Part shown: piece after piece, positions 48,462-57,033 of the stretch
Position numbering within the stretch: position 1 is the stretch's first letter
Layout of the letters: each line of letters opens with the position of its first letter
Assembly (NCBI GenBank): GCA_965263155.1
Contig: OZ253586.1
Coordinates: 2,852,001 to 2,916,000, forward strand
Source of the DNA: JAAXIE01 sp965263155
GTDB taxonomy: Bacteria > Chloroflexota > Dehalococcoidia > Lucifugimonadales > JAAXIE01
DNA: 64,000 nucleotides
Direction: 5' to 3'
Made by a program: the position numbers and the translations under genes
The notes under the pieces: model-generated
Seen by the model: the letters and a program-made list of their open reading frames with translations, nothing else
Told to the model about the DNA's origin: nothing
Databases searched by the model: none

Positions 48462-49268
48462 TCATTCTTTGGCGCCGAGTTCTACCGACTTCCTGTAAGC
48501 AGCCAAGACAGCGTTGCCTATCGCTGCTCGAAAGCCGCCCTGTTCCAAAGCTAGCAGGGCCTCCGCCGTTGTGCCGCCGGGCGAGGTCACCATGTCCCGC
48601 AACTCGGCAGGATGTTTGCCCGTCTGCTTGGTCAGGGATGCGCTGCCGAGGACTGTCTGCAAAGCCAAGGCCCGGGCCATGTCGCGTGGCAGCCCAAGAT
48701 GCACTCCAGCGTCGATGAGGGCCTCGATGAAGGTGAAGACATAGGCAGGGCCGCTGGCGCTGAGAGCAGTTGCCATGTCCATGTACTTCTCGTCGTCCAC
48801 CTCAATGTGCGGGCCCATGGTGCTCAATACTGCGCTGGCACGCTCTCGCATCTCGCCATCCACAGTGTTCGAACAGGTCCACATGCTGATGCCCTCGCCG
48901 ATCTGTGCCGGGGTGTTGGGCATAACGCGTATCACTGCAGAATGCTTCAGTCCTTGGGTGATGGTGGACATCTTGGCCCCGGCGATTATGGAGAGCGCAG
49001 CTTGGTGGGACTCCAAACGGCCTTCCAACTGTTGCAGGACCTCGTGCAGATTCTGGGGTTTGATGGCCAGCACGACTAGGTCGCCTGAGTGAGCGGCTTC
49101 CATGTTGTCAGTGGTGGCAGTCACGCCATGGGTCTGACGAAGAAACTCGCAGCGCTGCTCAACGGGTTCTCCGACGGATATGTTGGCAGCGGGGGCGATG
49201 CCCTTGTCCAAGACCCCTCGGATTATGGCCTCGGCCATGGCGCCACCGCCGATGAAGGACAGCCTCAA
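48462..49268 (-). CDS. proC: Pyrroline-5-carboxylate reductase
   Basis: Reduces 1-pyrroline-5-carboxylate to proline with NAD(P)H. The 268-residue product starts RLSFIGGGAMAEAIIRGVL (Rossmann G-x-G-x-M), has DLVVLAIKPQNLHEVL near 69-84, VIRVMPNTPAQIGEGISMW near 112-130, and the C-terminal signature ELRDMVTSPGGTTAEALLALEQGGFRAAI near 226-254. TTG start at 49268 with GCGAGGTGAGG upstream. yggT follows after 9 bases. Length normal, all hallmark residues present. Confidence 0.95.
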   Translation of the reverse strand: MRLSFIGGGAMAEAIIRGVLDKGIAPAANISVGEPVEQRCEFLRQTHGVTATTDNMEAAHSGDLVVLAIKPQNLHEVLQQLEGRLESHQAALSIIAGAKMSTITQGLKHSAVIRVMPNTPAQIGEGISMWTCSNTVDGEMRERASAVLSTMGPHIEVDDEKYMDMATALSASGPAYVFTFIEALIDAGVHLGLPRDMARALALQTVLGSASLTKQTGKHPAELRDMVTSPGGTTAEALLALEQGGFRAAIGNAVLAAYRKSVELGAKE

Positions 49269-49335
49269 GCCTCACCTCGCAGATGCATGAATTTAGTTAG
49301 CGCGGAATGCTGACTAAATTATATCATCGCCCTTC

Positions 49336-50346
49336 TCAGGCCAGACCTTGCCCACGGGCGAAGGTTTGGGCCAGCTTGATGGCCTCGATCATGCTCAGGT
49401 GGTCCGCTATGCCTTGCCCCGCGATGTCGAAGGCGGTGCCGTGGTCGACGGAGGTGCGTATGAAGGGCAGGCCTAGGTTGGCGGTGATACTGCGCTCGAA
49501 GCCATGCACCTTTACCGGAATGTGGCCTTGATCGTGGAACATGGCCAGCACTACGTCGTACCTGCCACTGATGGCTTGGTGAAACACGCTGTCGGCTGGC
49601 ACCGGTCCTGTGGCGTTGACGCCAGCAGCGCAGGCAGCCTCCACTGCTGGGCCTATCTCCTCGCCTTCTTCGTGGCCCAGCAACCCGCCGTCGCTGCCGT
49701 GAGGGTTCAGCGCTGCCACGCCTATGCGGGGCTTGGGCATGCCCCAGTGACCAAAGGTGTCGTGGGTGAGTTGTAGAAAGGTGAGGATGCGGTCCTTGGT
49801 GACATAGTCGAGGGCGCGACGCAGGGAGCGGTGGGTTGTCAGGTGGACTACACGCAGGCTGCCAGACATAAGCATGGTGGCGACTGTAGGCGAGCCGGCC
49901 AACTCCTGAAACAGCTCGGTGTGGCCGATAGCACTGTAGCCAGCGAGGCTGGCGGCCTCCTTGTTCACCGGGGCGGTGGCGATGGCGTCGATCTGCCCCG
50001 CCATGGCGAGCTCCCCGGCAGCGGCCACCCACTCCATGGCAGCCTTGCCACAGGTGGGTGAAATCTGACCGACGGTGACGTCCTCGGCATTCAGGTTGCC
50101 TGGATCCAGCAGGTCGACCACACCCGAGGCGCCGTTGGGTTCAAGGGGTGTGTTGGTGCGGTGCAGTTTCAGGTCCGACCCCACCAGTTCCAAGGCCCGT
50201 TCCATGCACCAGCCGTTGCCGATTATCAGCGGGCGGCAGGTCTCATACACCTCAGGGGATGACAGGGCCTTGGCGATGACCTCCGGCCCGATGCCGCAGG
50301 GGTCTCCCATAGTCACGGCCACCACTGGCTTCCTCTGCTCCGCCAT
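49336..50346 (-). CDS. pdxA: 4-hydroxythreonine-4-phosphate dehydrogenase
   Basis: Oxidises 4-phosphohydroxy-L-threonine in DXP-dependent pyridoxal phosphate synthesis. The 336-residue product has the opening KPVVAVTMGDPCGIGPEVIAKAL, AIATAPVNKEAASLAGYSAIGHTELFQELAG near 140-170 with the metal-binding histidine, and FHDQGHIPVKVHGFERSITANLGLPFIRTSVDHGTAFDIAG in the C-terminal half with further zinc ligands. The ATG at 50346 is preferred over TTG 50358 because TTGGAGG lies upstream of it. Other Pdx genes are not in the window. This could also be the PdxA2-type dehydrogenase of a catabolic path; the residue pattern alone does not decide. Confidence 0.88.
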   Translation of the reverse strand: MAEQRKPVVAVTMGDPCGIGPEVIAKALSSPEVYETCRPLIIGNGWCMERALELVGSDLKLHRTNTPLEPNGASGVVDLLDPGNLNAEDVTVGQISPTCGKAAMEWVAAAGELAMAGQIDAIATAPVNKEAASLAGYSAIGHTELFQELAGSPTVATMLMSGSLRVVHLTTHRSLRRALDYVTKDRILTFLQLTHDTFGHWGMPKPRIGVAALNPHGSDGGLLGHEEGEEIGPAVEAACAAGVNATGPVPADSVFHQAISGRYDVVLAMFHDQGHIPVKVHGFERSITANLGLPFIRTSVDHGTAFDIAGQGIADHLSMIEAIKLAQTFARGQGLA

Positions 50347-50420
50347 GGATGCCTCCAAGCTGTGTGTTGAAGCGGTTCACTGGGGCGATTCGCTGGTTAC
50401 TCTAACATATAGCAGGGCAT

Positions 50421-50457
50421 AAAAAGGGGCCCCCGGTGGGAGGAACCAGGGGCCCCC
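50421..50457 (-). terminator. Intrinsic terminator of the nrd operon
   Basis: On the minus strand GGGGGCCCCTGGT (50457-50445) pairs with ACCGGGGGCCCC (50437-50426) with one mismatch across a 7-base loop, followed by TTTTT (50425-50421). It is 42 bases past the nrdJ stop. Confidence 0.85.
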
Positions 50458-50498
50458 AAGAGGAGGGACGGATGATTTCTAAGTCAGGTGGGCATTCC

Positions 50499-52940
50499 TT
50501 ACGACCCACACCGGTTCCAGCCACAGCTGGAACAGAGCAGGCAGCCTTCCTGGAAGGCTAGGGGACCATTGCAGTCGGGGCAGCTGTTGCGTTCGTTGGG
50601 CGAGTTGCCGTGGCTTGACGCGCGGTTGCCCTTGGTCGGACCCTCCAGCATCCCGGACCAAGCGGCCTCCACTTCGCGGGAGCCTGCGAGCTTGAGTTGC
50701 ACTGCATCGCGCGGCGGGCCTTGGCGGAGGGCGTGCTCCAGCGACAGGGCTACGGCGTCGGGGGCGGAACGTACTAGCACACCACTGTCCCAAGCAGGGC
50801 AGCAGGTGATTCCCCGCAACTGCTCCATCACTGCTTCGGGGTCGATACCGGACCGCAGTGATAGCGACACCAGGCGGGAGATGGCCTCCAACTGCGCTGA
50901 GTCGCAGCCTCCGGCTTTGCCCAAAGCACTGAAGACCTCAAAGGGAGACCCTTCGGAGTCGAAGTTGATGGTGACGTACATGTTGCCGTGGCCAGTGCGG
51001 ACCCGTTCGGTGATTCCCACCATCTCTTGGGGCCTCGGTCGAGGCGTCAGGGCCTGTGGCGCCAGAGTCGCTGGCATTCCTGGCGCAGCTTCAGTGGCGG
51101 TCTGCTGGCCCTGTCCGGGACTCAGCACTTGGTTGTCCTTACTGCCGTCTCGGTAGATGGTGATGCCCTTGCAGCCCTCGCGGAAGGCCAGCATGTAGGA
51201 CTCTTCTATGTTCTCTTTGGTGGCCTCGCTGGGGAAGTTGATGGTCTTGGATACGGCGTTGTCGGTGTGTCGCTGGAAGGCCGCCTGCATCCTCACGTGC
51301 CACTCAGGCGTAACGTCGTGGGAGGTGGTGAACAGATCTTGCACCCATTCGGGCACGGTGTCGCCCATGTGGTGAAGGCTGCCCGTCTGGGCCAACTGCT
51401 CCATGAGGTCATTGGAGTAGAAGCCCTCGTGCTTGGCCACGGCCTCGAAGAAGGGGTTGCCTTCCACCAAGCGGTCGTTGTCCATGACATTGCGCACGTA
51501 GCTAAGGGCGAACAAAGGCTCGATTCCCGAGGAGCAGCCAGCGATGATGCTGATGGTGCCGGTGGGCGCGATGGTGGTGGGGGCCGAGTTGCGCATCGGC
51601 TGCGAGTCGCCGTCGCGGTTGTAGATGCTGCCCTCCCACGCCGGGAAGCAACCCCGCTGCGACGCCAGAGCTGCCGAGGCTTGCTGGGTCTTCTCACAAA
51701 TGAAACCCATCACCTGCTCGGCGGCCTCGAGGGCCTCCTCCGAGGCGTATGGGATGCCCATCTGCAGGAGCATGTCGGCGAAGCCCATCACGCCTAGGCC
51801 GATGCGCCGGGTCTTCCTGCTCATCGCGTCGATTTCGGGTAGGGGGTAGTTGTTCATGTCGACCACGTTGTCCAGCAAGTGGACAGCGGTGTCCACGGTG
51901 CGCCCCAGCCTCTCCCAGTCGATGATGGCCCCTTCTGAGCTGGCCTTCAGCATCAGGGCAAGGTTCAGTGAGCCTAGGTTGCACGACTCAAAGGGCAGCA
52001 GTGGCTGCTCGCCGCAGGGGTTGGTGCTCTCGATGTCGCCCAACTGGGGGTTAGGATTATCGCGGTTTATGCGGTCGAGGAAGATGATGCCTGGGTCGCC
52101 TGTCGTCCAAGCCATGTCCACCAGTTCTTTGAATACATCGCCAGCGTTGAGCTGCTTGGTTACAACGCCAGTGCGGGGGTTGATGAGATCGTACTCCTCG
52201 CCTTTCTCCGCCTTGCGCATGAACTCCTCGGTGACGGCCACCGAGATGTTGAAATTGGAGAGGTTCTGGCCATCCTCCTTGGAGCGGATGAACTTCATGA
52301 TGTCGGGATGGGTCACATGGAGGATGCCCATGTTGGCCCCTCGCCGTGTACCCCCCTGCTTCACCACGTCGGTGGCGGTGTCGAAAGCGCGTATAAAGCT
52401 GACTGGCCCGCTGGCAATGCCCCCGGTGGAACCCACGACATCGCCGGAGGGGCGCAGTTGGCTGAAGGCGAAACCGGTGCCCCCGCCACTCTTGTGAATC
52501 AGGGCAGTAGCCTTCACCATCTCGAAAATCGAGTCTAGGGAGTCCTTTACTGGCAACACGAAACAGGCGGAGAGCTGCTGAAGACCGCGCCCCGCATTCA
52601 TCAATGTTGGCGAGTTGGGCAGGAACTCCAAGCCCTTCATTGCCCAGTAGAACGCCTCCTCGGTGTCCGAGACCTCGTCCTCGGTGGCCCCGTAAAGCTG
52701 GTCAGCCCCGGCTAGGTTCCGCGCCACGCGGCGGAACATCTGGTCCACCACCTCCACTGGCTTGCCCTCGCGGTCCTTAGCCAGATAGCGTCGCTGCAGC
52801 ACCACCTCGGCATTCGAAGTCAGCCGTGGATTCGGACCCTGTTGGGGGTCCATCAACCCATCCGCGACAAGCGCCGCCATCACCCTTTGGCGGACGGTTG
52901 TGTTGCTTGTACGGACGAGGTCGGAGCTGGTAATGGTCAT
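50499..52940 (-). CDS. nrdJ: Adenosylcobalamin-dependent ribonucleoside-diphosphate reductase (class II)
   Basis: Makes deoxyribonucleotides using B12 and no oxygen. The 813-residue product contains NPCGEQPLLPFESCNLGSLNL near residue 310 (active-site cysteine), the two radical-relay-type motifs PTGTISIIAGCSSGIEP near 465-481, and glycine-rich loops HKSGGGTGFAFSQLRP near 150. The C-terminal end has a zinc ribbon with paired cysteines (CPDCNGPLAFQEGCLLCSSCGW), whose cysteines probably re-reduce the active site. An N-terminal ATP cone is not obvious. ATG at 52940 with GGGGA is preferred over a longer frame that would overlap the upstream gene. It is the last gene of the operon before the terminator at 50457. 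Confidence 0.93.
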   Translation of the reverse strand: MTITSSDLVRTSNTTVRQRVMAALVADGLMDPQQGPNPRLTSNAEVVLQRRYLAKDREGKPVEVVDQMFRRVARNLAGADQLYGATEDEVSDTEEAFYWAMKGLEFLPNSPTLMNAGRGLQQLSACFVLPVKDSLDSIFEMVKATALIHKSGGGTGFAFSQLRPSGDVVGSTGGIASGPVSFIRAFDTATDVVKQGGTRRGANMGILHVTHPDIMKFIRSKEDGQNLSNFNISVAVTEEFMRKAEKGEEYDLINPRTGVVTKQLNAGDVFKELVDMAWTTGDPGIIFLDRINRDNPNPQLGDIESTNPCGEQPLLPFESCNLGSLNLALMLKASSEGAIIDWERLGRTVDTAVHLLDNVVDMNNYPLPEIDAMSRKTRRIGLGVMGFADMLLQMGIPYASEEALEAAEQVMGFICEKTQQASAALASQRGCFPAWEGSIYNRDGDSQPMRNSAPTTIAPTGTISIIAGCSSGIEPLFALSYVRNVMDNDRLVEGNPFFEAVAKHEGFYSNDLMEQLAQTGSLHHMGDTVPEWVQDLFTTSHDVTPEWHVRMQAAFQRHTDNAVSKTINFPSEATKENIEESYMLAFREGCKGITIYRDGSKDNQVLSPGQGQQTATEAAPGMPATLAPQALTPRPRPQEMVGITERVRTGHGNMYVTINFDSEGSPFEVFSALGKAGGCDSAQLEAISRLVSLSLRSGIDPEAVMEQLRGITCCPAWDSGVLVRSAPDAVALSLEHALRQGPPRDAVQLKLAGSREVEAAWSGMLEGPTKGNRASSHGNSPNERNSCPDCNGPLAFQEGCLLCSSCGWNRCGS

Positions 52941-52971
52941 GCTATCCCCGTTCAGTTTCGCTTGGTTTGAG

Positions 52972-53499
52972 TTAGTTCGGACAGTATCGAGCCTCGGCAA
53001 GTCTGCCTATCAAGTAATCTACGAAGCCTATCAACCTGAGGGCCGTGCATGGTGAGTCCATGAAGGTAGGTTCACGTGCTCTCGGGTTTCTGATGCCTGC
53101 CATGACTCCGGTGTACAGATGCATATAGCCTTGCTGTTCGCTTTTCTCTGATTTGGAACGAAGGTCATTGAAGCGGAGCACGGGAGATTCCATACGAAAG
53201 ACGTGCTGCATCAGGTCGGCCCCGTACCTGTCATCCATGCCGGATAATTCCTTAACCGCCGTCTCGAGACAGATACAGGCCTTTTCCGCGGCAACAGCGT
53301 AGTGGCCTCCCGCGAATAGAGGTCTGCAAGTTGAGCGGATGGTCTCGTCGGTGACCGTGGCATCGAACAAACCGAGAACATCGCTTTCTTCGCCTTGAAT
53401 CCTTGCAGGGGCGGTCAGGTTGTACATTAGAGGTGGCTGCCAGCTGATCAAGGGCTGCAGAACGGCACCTCCCGGCGCGAACTCAGATTCCCAAGCCAT
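52972..53499 (-). CDS. TIGR02391 (Ymh)-like protein of unknown function
   Basis: A 175-residue protein. LFAGGHYAVAAEKACICLETAVKELSG, then LMQHVFRMESPVLRFNDL and QQGYMHLYTGVMAGIRNPRAREP match, from memory, the TIGR02391/Ymh family, found mostly in mobile and defence-type surroundings. The invariant-looking G-x-R-N-P-R-A segment is present, with R instead of the usual H after it. The function is unknown; the fold appears to be all-helical and reminiscent of HEPN-like proteins (R-N-x-x-x-H motif, here RNPRAR, so the histidine is lost). ATG at 53499 with AGAGGAGGC upstream. It lies between the 33-residue peptide and nrdJ. Confidence 0.75.
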   Translation of the reverse strand: MAWESEFAPGGAVLQPLISWQPPLMYNLTAPARIQGEESDVLGLFDATVTDETIRSTCRPLFAGGHYAVAAEKACICLETAVKELSGMDDRYGADLMQHVFRMESPVLRFNDLRSKSEKSEQQGYMHLYTGVMAGIRNPRAREPTFMDSPCTALRLIGFVDYLIGRLAEARYCPN

Positions 53500-53535
53500 C
53501 CCTTTCTTGCCTCCTCTGTCTGCTTCCTCGTACCT

Positions 53536-53637
53536 CTACACCCGCTTCAGGCGCCTGACCTGCTGCGGCTTGACGCTTGTCTTGCGGGTGTTGGGCCTGA
53601 GGGAAACAGTCTTCTTTCCGCTGCTTGTCCTAGCCAT
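53536..53637 (-). CDS. 33-residue highly basic peptide in the nrd operon
   Basis: A short frame of 33 residues starting MARTSSGKKTVSLRPNTR and ending QQVRRLKRV, with ten lysines or arginines and no acidic residue. The ATG at 53637 has an excellent ribosome site (GGAGGGAGC, 4-8 bases upstream), it lies 22 bases after the nrdR stop and 36 bases before the next gene's start, and no other frame uses this stretch. I do not recognise a family; the composition suggests RNA or DNA binding, like a small ribosomal protein, but it is not rpmJ or rpsU. No homology search was possible, so it may also be non-coding. Confidence 0.65.
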   Translation of the reverse strand: MARTSSGKKTVSLRPNTRKTSVKPQQVRRLKRV

Positions 53638-53659
53638 GCTCCCTCCGGTAGTGCGCTCT

Positions 53660-54208
53660 CTAACCTTCTGAGGCTCTGCCCTGTGCCCGCCCCGGGGTGC
53701 GCCTAGGGCGGCGCCTCGGTTGCACCTGCGGTGGGGTGCCCTCCAAGAGGGCCAGTTGGTCGGGCTCGTCTCGCAAGTCCCGCACCATTTCCTCGAAGCT
53801 TTCCAAGTCCTGAAAGTCGCGGTAGACGCTGGCAAACCGGATATAGGCCACCCTGTCCAGCTTGCGCAGGCGCTCCATAACCATCTCGCCGACGGCTGTG
53901 GAGCGGATTTCTGCGTTGCCCAGCTTCTGCAACTCGCCCTCGATGTCCTCTACCAGCTTTTCCATATCGCGATTGGGTATGGGCCTCTTGGTACAGGCTG
54001 TGCGTATGCTGTTGGTCAGCTTCTCGCGGTTGTAGTCCTCGCGCCGGCCATCGCGCTTGGCGATGAGCAGAGCGGTGGACTGCACCCTCTCGTAGGTGGT
54101 GAACCTCAGCTCACAGCGGGTACACTCGCGCCTCCGGCGTATACCGTTCTCGGCGTTGCGCGAGTCCGTTACCTTCGAGTCCTCGTGGCCGCAGTAAGGG
54201 CAGTGCAT
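53660..54208 (-). CDS. nrdR: Transcriptional repressor NrdR
   Basis: Nucleotide-sensing repressor of ribonucleotide reductase operons. It has a zinc ribbon MHCPYCGHEDSKVTDSR with CRRECTRCELRFTTYERV (four cysteines near 3, 6, 31 and 34), an ATP-cone from about 46 to 140 (KRDGRREDYNREKLTNSIRTAC, GEMVMERLRKLDRVAYIRFASVYRDF), and an arginine-rich C-terminal tail that makes it 182 residues, about 25 longer than usual. ATG at 54208. It heads the operon with nrdJ and should autoregulate through the palindrome at 54280. Confidence 0.95.
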   Translation of the reverse strand: MHCPYCGHEDSKVTDSRNAENGIRRRRECTRCELRFTTYERVQSTALLIAKRDGRREDYNREKLTNSIRTACTKRPIPNRDMEKLVEDIEGELQKLGNAEIRSTAVGEMVMERLRKLDRVAYIRFASVYRDFQDLESFEEMVRDLRDEPDQLALLEGTPPQVQPRRRPRRTPGRAQGRASEG

Positions 54209-54279
54209 ATCGAGGTCTCACGGCCTCCGGCATCCAGATGAATACCTTATGGCCTATCTAGCCTCCCGGCTCTACCGTA

Positions 54280-54295
54280 CCACAAGATATTGTGG
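54280..54295. promoter_or_regulatory. NrdR box upstream of nrdR
   Basis: CCACAAGATATTGTGG is a 16-base palindrome matching the known NrdR-box pattern (ACACWATATATWGTGT) at 13 of 16 positions. It lies about 72 bases before the nrdR start. NrdR boxes normally occur in pairs about 30 bases apart; a good second box is not seen, only a weak candidate (CACTATCAGTTGTG near 54349). The rest of the 54209-54549 gap holds this and the ftsZ terminator. Confidence 0.75.
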
Positions 54296-54428
54296 ACAGG
54301 GCGGGAGTTTAACATGCCTGCCATTTGGGGTGTCAATAGGCGGATGGCACTATCAGTTGTGGGGCGTGTGCCGCAAGATACGACATATGGATGCGTTGTG
54401 AAAGGAAGAAGAGGGATGTTCGGGGCCC

Positions 54429-54468
54429 AAAAAAATCCAGGCCGTAGCTCCTAGAAGCTACGGCCTGG
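54429..54468 (-). terminator. Intrinsic terminator of the rsmH-ftsA-ftsZ operon
   Basis: On the minus strand a perfect 13-base stem (CCAGGCCGTAGCT / AGCTACGGCCTGG, 54437-54468) with a 6-base loop is followed by a run of seven T (54435-54429). It lies about 80 bases after the ftsZ stop. Confidence 0.9.
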
Positions 54469-54549
54469 CTCAGTTCTCGGCCACCGGAAGGTCGATGAGC
54501 TAGAGCGGGTGGGGCCAGTGGCCGAGAATCTTACTCCTGGTCAGGGGGG

Positions 54550-55764
54550 CTAGCCGGACATCCCCTTGCGGCGACGCTGGGCCTCCCGGCGCAGGAAGCT
54601 TGGCACCTGCCAGTCGTTGGGGTCCTCGCTGGGAGGAACGCTCATGGTCTTGTGCAGCTCTGGCAGAGGCTCGTCATAAACGGGAGTGGGCCCGTCGGAC
54701 TCCATGGGGAACGCGGAAGCCACCATGGTTACTTTGATCTGGTCGGTCATCGACGGGTCTTTGCAGGTGCCGAAGATGATGTTGGCGTCGGGGTCGGCCA
54801 CCTCGTGAATGACGCCGGACGTCTCGTAGACTTCCTTCAGGGTCATATCGGGGCCGCCGGTGACGACGAAGAGCACTCGCTTGGCGCCCTCTAGGTCGAT
54901 ATCCAGCAGAGGGCTCTTGACGGCCATCTGGGCGGCGTCCCTAGCGCGATGAACGCCTTCTCCCCTGCCGATGGCCAGCCAGGCGCTGCCGCCGTTGGCC
55001 ATGATTGCCTTAACGTCGGCGAAGTCAACGTTGATTTCGCCGGGTACGGTCACCACCTCGGCGATGGCCTGAATGCCCTGTAGCAGCACCGAGTCGGCTA
55101 GGTTGAGGGCCTCTGCCCAAGTGAAGTCGCCGCTGCCACGGTCCTCAATCTGAAGCAGGCGATCGTTGGGAATGATAATGAGTGTGTCCACATGCTCTCG
55201 CAGACGGGCGATGCCCTCCTCGGCATTCTTCTGTCGTACGGCCGCCTCGAACGAGAAGGGCCGGCTTACAAAGGCCACCGTGAGTGCGCCCGACTCTTTG
55301 GCGATGCGGGCCAACACAGGCGCTGCCCCTGTCCCAGTGCCTCCTCCCATGCCGGCCGCGATAAACACCATGTCGGAGCCGGCAACGGCTTGGGACAGCT
55401 CGGCAACGTTCTCCTCGGCCGCTTGCGCGCCCATCCCGGGAGCTCCGCCCACTCCCAAGCCGCGAGCTATGGACTCCCCGATAGCTATTCGTTTGCCGAT
55501 GTTGGAACGCTCCAAATGCTGGGCATCGGTATTGATACCGAAATACTCCACCACCCCGAGGTTCTCTTGGCACATCCGCTCGACGGCGTTGCAGCCGCCT
55601 CCCCCTACGCCGAACACCCTCAATACCGGCAGGCCCGAAGCGTAGGACTTTACCTCGGGTGCGGGGCTGGGGGCAGGCACAGGCGCCAGTCCGTGAATGG
55701 GCTGGGCTGTAAAAGGCTGCGTGGCAATCATGCTGTGGTTGGGGCCGTTGGTGCTAATGGTCAT
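54550..55764 (-). CDS. ftsZ: Cell division protein FtsZ
   Basis: Tubulin-like GTPase forming the division ring. The 404-residue product has FGVGGGGCNAVERM at 51-64, the tubulin signature GMGGGTGTGAAP at 138-149, GSGDFTWAEALNLADSVL with the synergy-loop equivalents, and the C-terminal end NDWQVPSFLRREAQRR. The last is the canonical tail that binds FtsA/SepF. A proline-rich extension of about 45 residues precedes the core, longer than usual. ATG at 55764 after GTAGGAGGG; ftsA lies 9 bases upstream. Only ftsA and rsmH of the dcw cluster precede it. Confidence 0.96.
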   Translation of the reverse strand: MTISTNGPNHSMIATQPFTAQPIHGLAPVPAPSPAPEVKSYASGLPVLRVFGVGGGGCNAVERMCQENLGVVEYFGINTDAQHLERSNIGKRIAIGESIARGLGVGGAPGMGAQAAEENVAELSQAVAGSDMVFIAAGMGGGTGTGAAPVLARIAKESGALTVAFVSRPFSFEAAVRQKNAEEGIARLREHVDTLIIIPNDRLLQIEDRGSGDFTWAEALNLADSVLLQGIQAIAEVVTVPGEINVDFADVKAIMANGGSAWLAIGRGEGVHRARDAAQMAVKSPLLDIDLEGAKRVLFVVTGGPDMTLKEVYETSGVIHEVADPDANIIFGTCKDPSMTDQIKVTMVASAFPMESDGPTPVYDEPLPELHKTMSVPPSEDPNDWQVPSFLRREAQRRRKGMSG

Positions 55765-55773
55765 TGTTCCCTC

Positions 55774-57033
55774 CTACCGACGAGTGACGAGGGCCATTTC
55801 TTTCTCACGGCTCTCTCGCCTTCCGCGCCTAAATGTTAGTTTCTCCAACCAGGAGGATTCGGTCTCGTTGTAAATGCGGCTACGTCCTTGGTGCTTGGCC
55901 CCCCAGATCAGGGTGCCTATTGGGGCTGCAAAGGCAGGCCGAGCCAAGTGGCTGGGTAGCCCCGCCACCTCCGTTGGCCAAGCCACTCGGGTGGGGCCTC
56001 CTACCATCGAGCGGAGCATCTCTTCGAAGCCGGGCATCTCTGCACACCCGCCAGTGGCTACCAACCCGCCCGGAGGGAGATTTCTCAGCCCCGCCTGTTG
56101 CATCCTCAGCAATACCAGTTGCAAGATTTCTTCCAAACGGTCGTGTAGGGGCTGGCACAGAGACCGTCGGGAGATGGTCCATTCGGACTCCCCATTGCTG
56201 CTGGGTATGGTGGCCTCTGCGTTGGGGTCCAGGGTCTGGGGCATGACATGGCCCCAGTCCAACTTCACCTCCTCGGCCACATCCAAGGGCAGGTCGAGGC
56301 AGGCGGCTAGGTCGCTGGTCATGTGCATCCCGCCCAGCGGAATGACGGAGCTGAACCAAGGGTTGCCTGACCGGAAGATTGTCACGTCGGTGGTCCCGCC
56401 ACCCATGTCGATCAGCACTGCGCCCAATTCGCGCTCGCCCTCCGTGAGCACCGCCTCCCCAGACGCTAGGGACTGGGCAACCAGGCTGCGCGGAGGCAGG
56501 TTGCAGGCGTTCATCACGCCAACAATGTCTCTGACGCTCTCTCTATCGCAGACGACCACATGGGAGTTCACTCGCACATGGTCTGCCTGCAGGCCCACGG
56601 GGTTTCGCACGCCATTCAAGCCGTCCACTTCGTACTCAATGGGAATGACATGCAGCACCGAGTGGCCGACGGAGGGGTCTGGGTGACAGGAGGCGACCAG
56701 CTTGGCCACTTCGCCGTAGCCCACGGGGCCCTTAGACCCGAGACCGGTGATCTCTGCCTCGGAGTTGAAGCACTTGATGGCCTCACTGGAAATTGTGGCG
56801 TAGACGTTCGTTGGGACGTCGCGGCCAAGGTAACGGTAGGCCTCGTCGATGGCCGTCTTCAGTGCAATCTGCACCTGCTTGGCGTTCCCCACCTTGCCTT
56901 TGGCATATCCTGCGGTGGAGACGTAACCCACTCCGGTGACCTTCAAGGTGTCGCCGTCCGCAAGTCTGGCGACCAAGACGCAAGTCTTGGTGGTACCTAT
57001 GTCTACTGCTGCGTAAAAGGTGTCGCTAGCCAC
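55774..57033 (-). CDS. ftsA: Cell division protein FtsA
   Basis: Actin-like membrane tether of FtsZ, 419 residues. FYAAVDIGTTKTCVLVARLADG at 5-26 is phosphate 1, VLIDMGGGTTDVTIFRSG near 214-231 is phosphate 2, and GGLVATGGCAEMPGFEEMLR near 325-344 is the adenosine motif. SHVVVCDRESVRDIVGVMNACNL belongs to the 1c domain that binds FtsZ partners. The C-terminal part ends in WLEKLTFRRGRRESREKEMALVTRR, possibly the amphipathic membrane-targeting helix. GTG start at 57033, overlapping the rsmH end by 8 bases. GAGGAAGGACC is the ribosome site. Confidence 0.93.
   Translation of the reverse strand: MASDTFYAAVDIGTTKTCVLVARLADGDTLKVTGVGYVSTAGYAKGKVGNAKQVQIALKTAIDEAYRYLGRDVPTNVYATISSEAIKCFNSEAEITGLGSKGPVGYGEVAKLVASCHPDPSVGHSVLHVIPIEYEVDGLNGVRNPVGLQADHVRVNSHVVVCDRESVRDIVGVMNACNLPPRSLVAQSLASGEAVLTEGERELGAVLIDMGGGTTDVTIFRSGNPWFSSVIPLGGMHMTSDLAACLDLPLDVAEEVKLDWGHVMPQTLDPNAEATIPSSNGESEWTISRRSLCQPLHDRLEEILQLVLLRMQQAGLRNLPPGGLVATGGCAEMPGFEEMLRSMVGGPTRVAWPTEVAGLPSHLARPAFAAPIGTLIWGAKHQGRSRIYNETESSWLEKLTFRRGRRESREKEMALVTRR

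Noticed and set aside
54209..54549. Cobalamin riboswitch before the nrd operon
   Set aside because: No B12-box-like conserved core seen; the region holds an NrdR box and a terminator instead.
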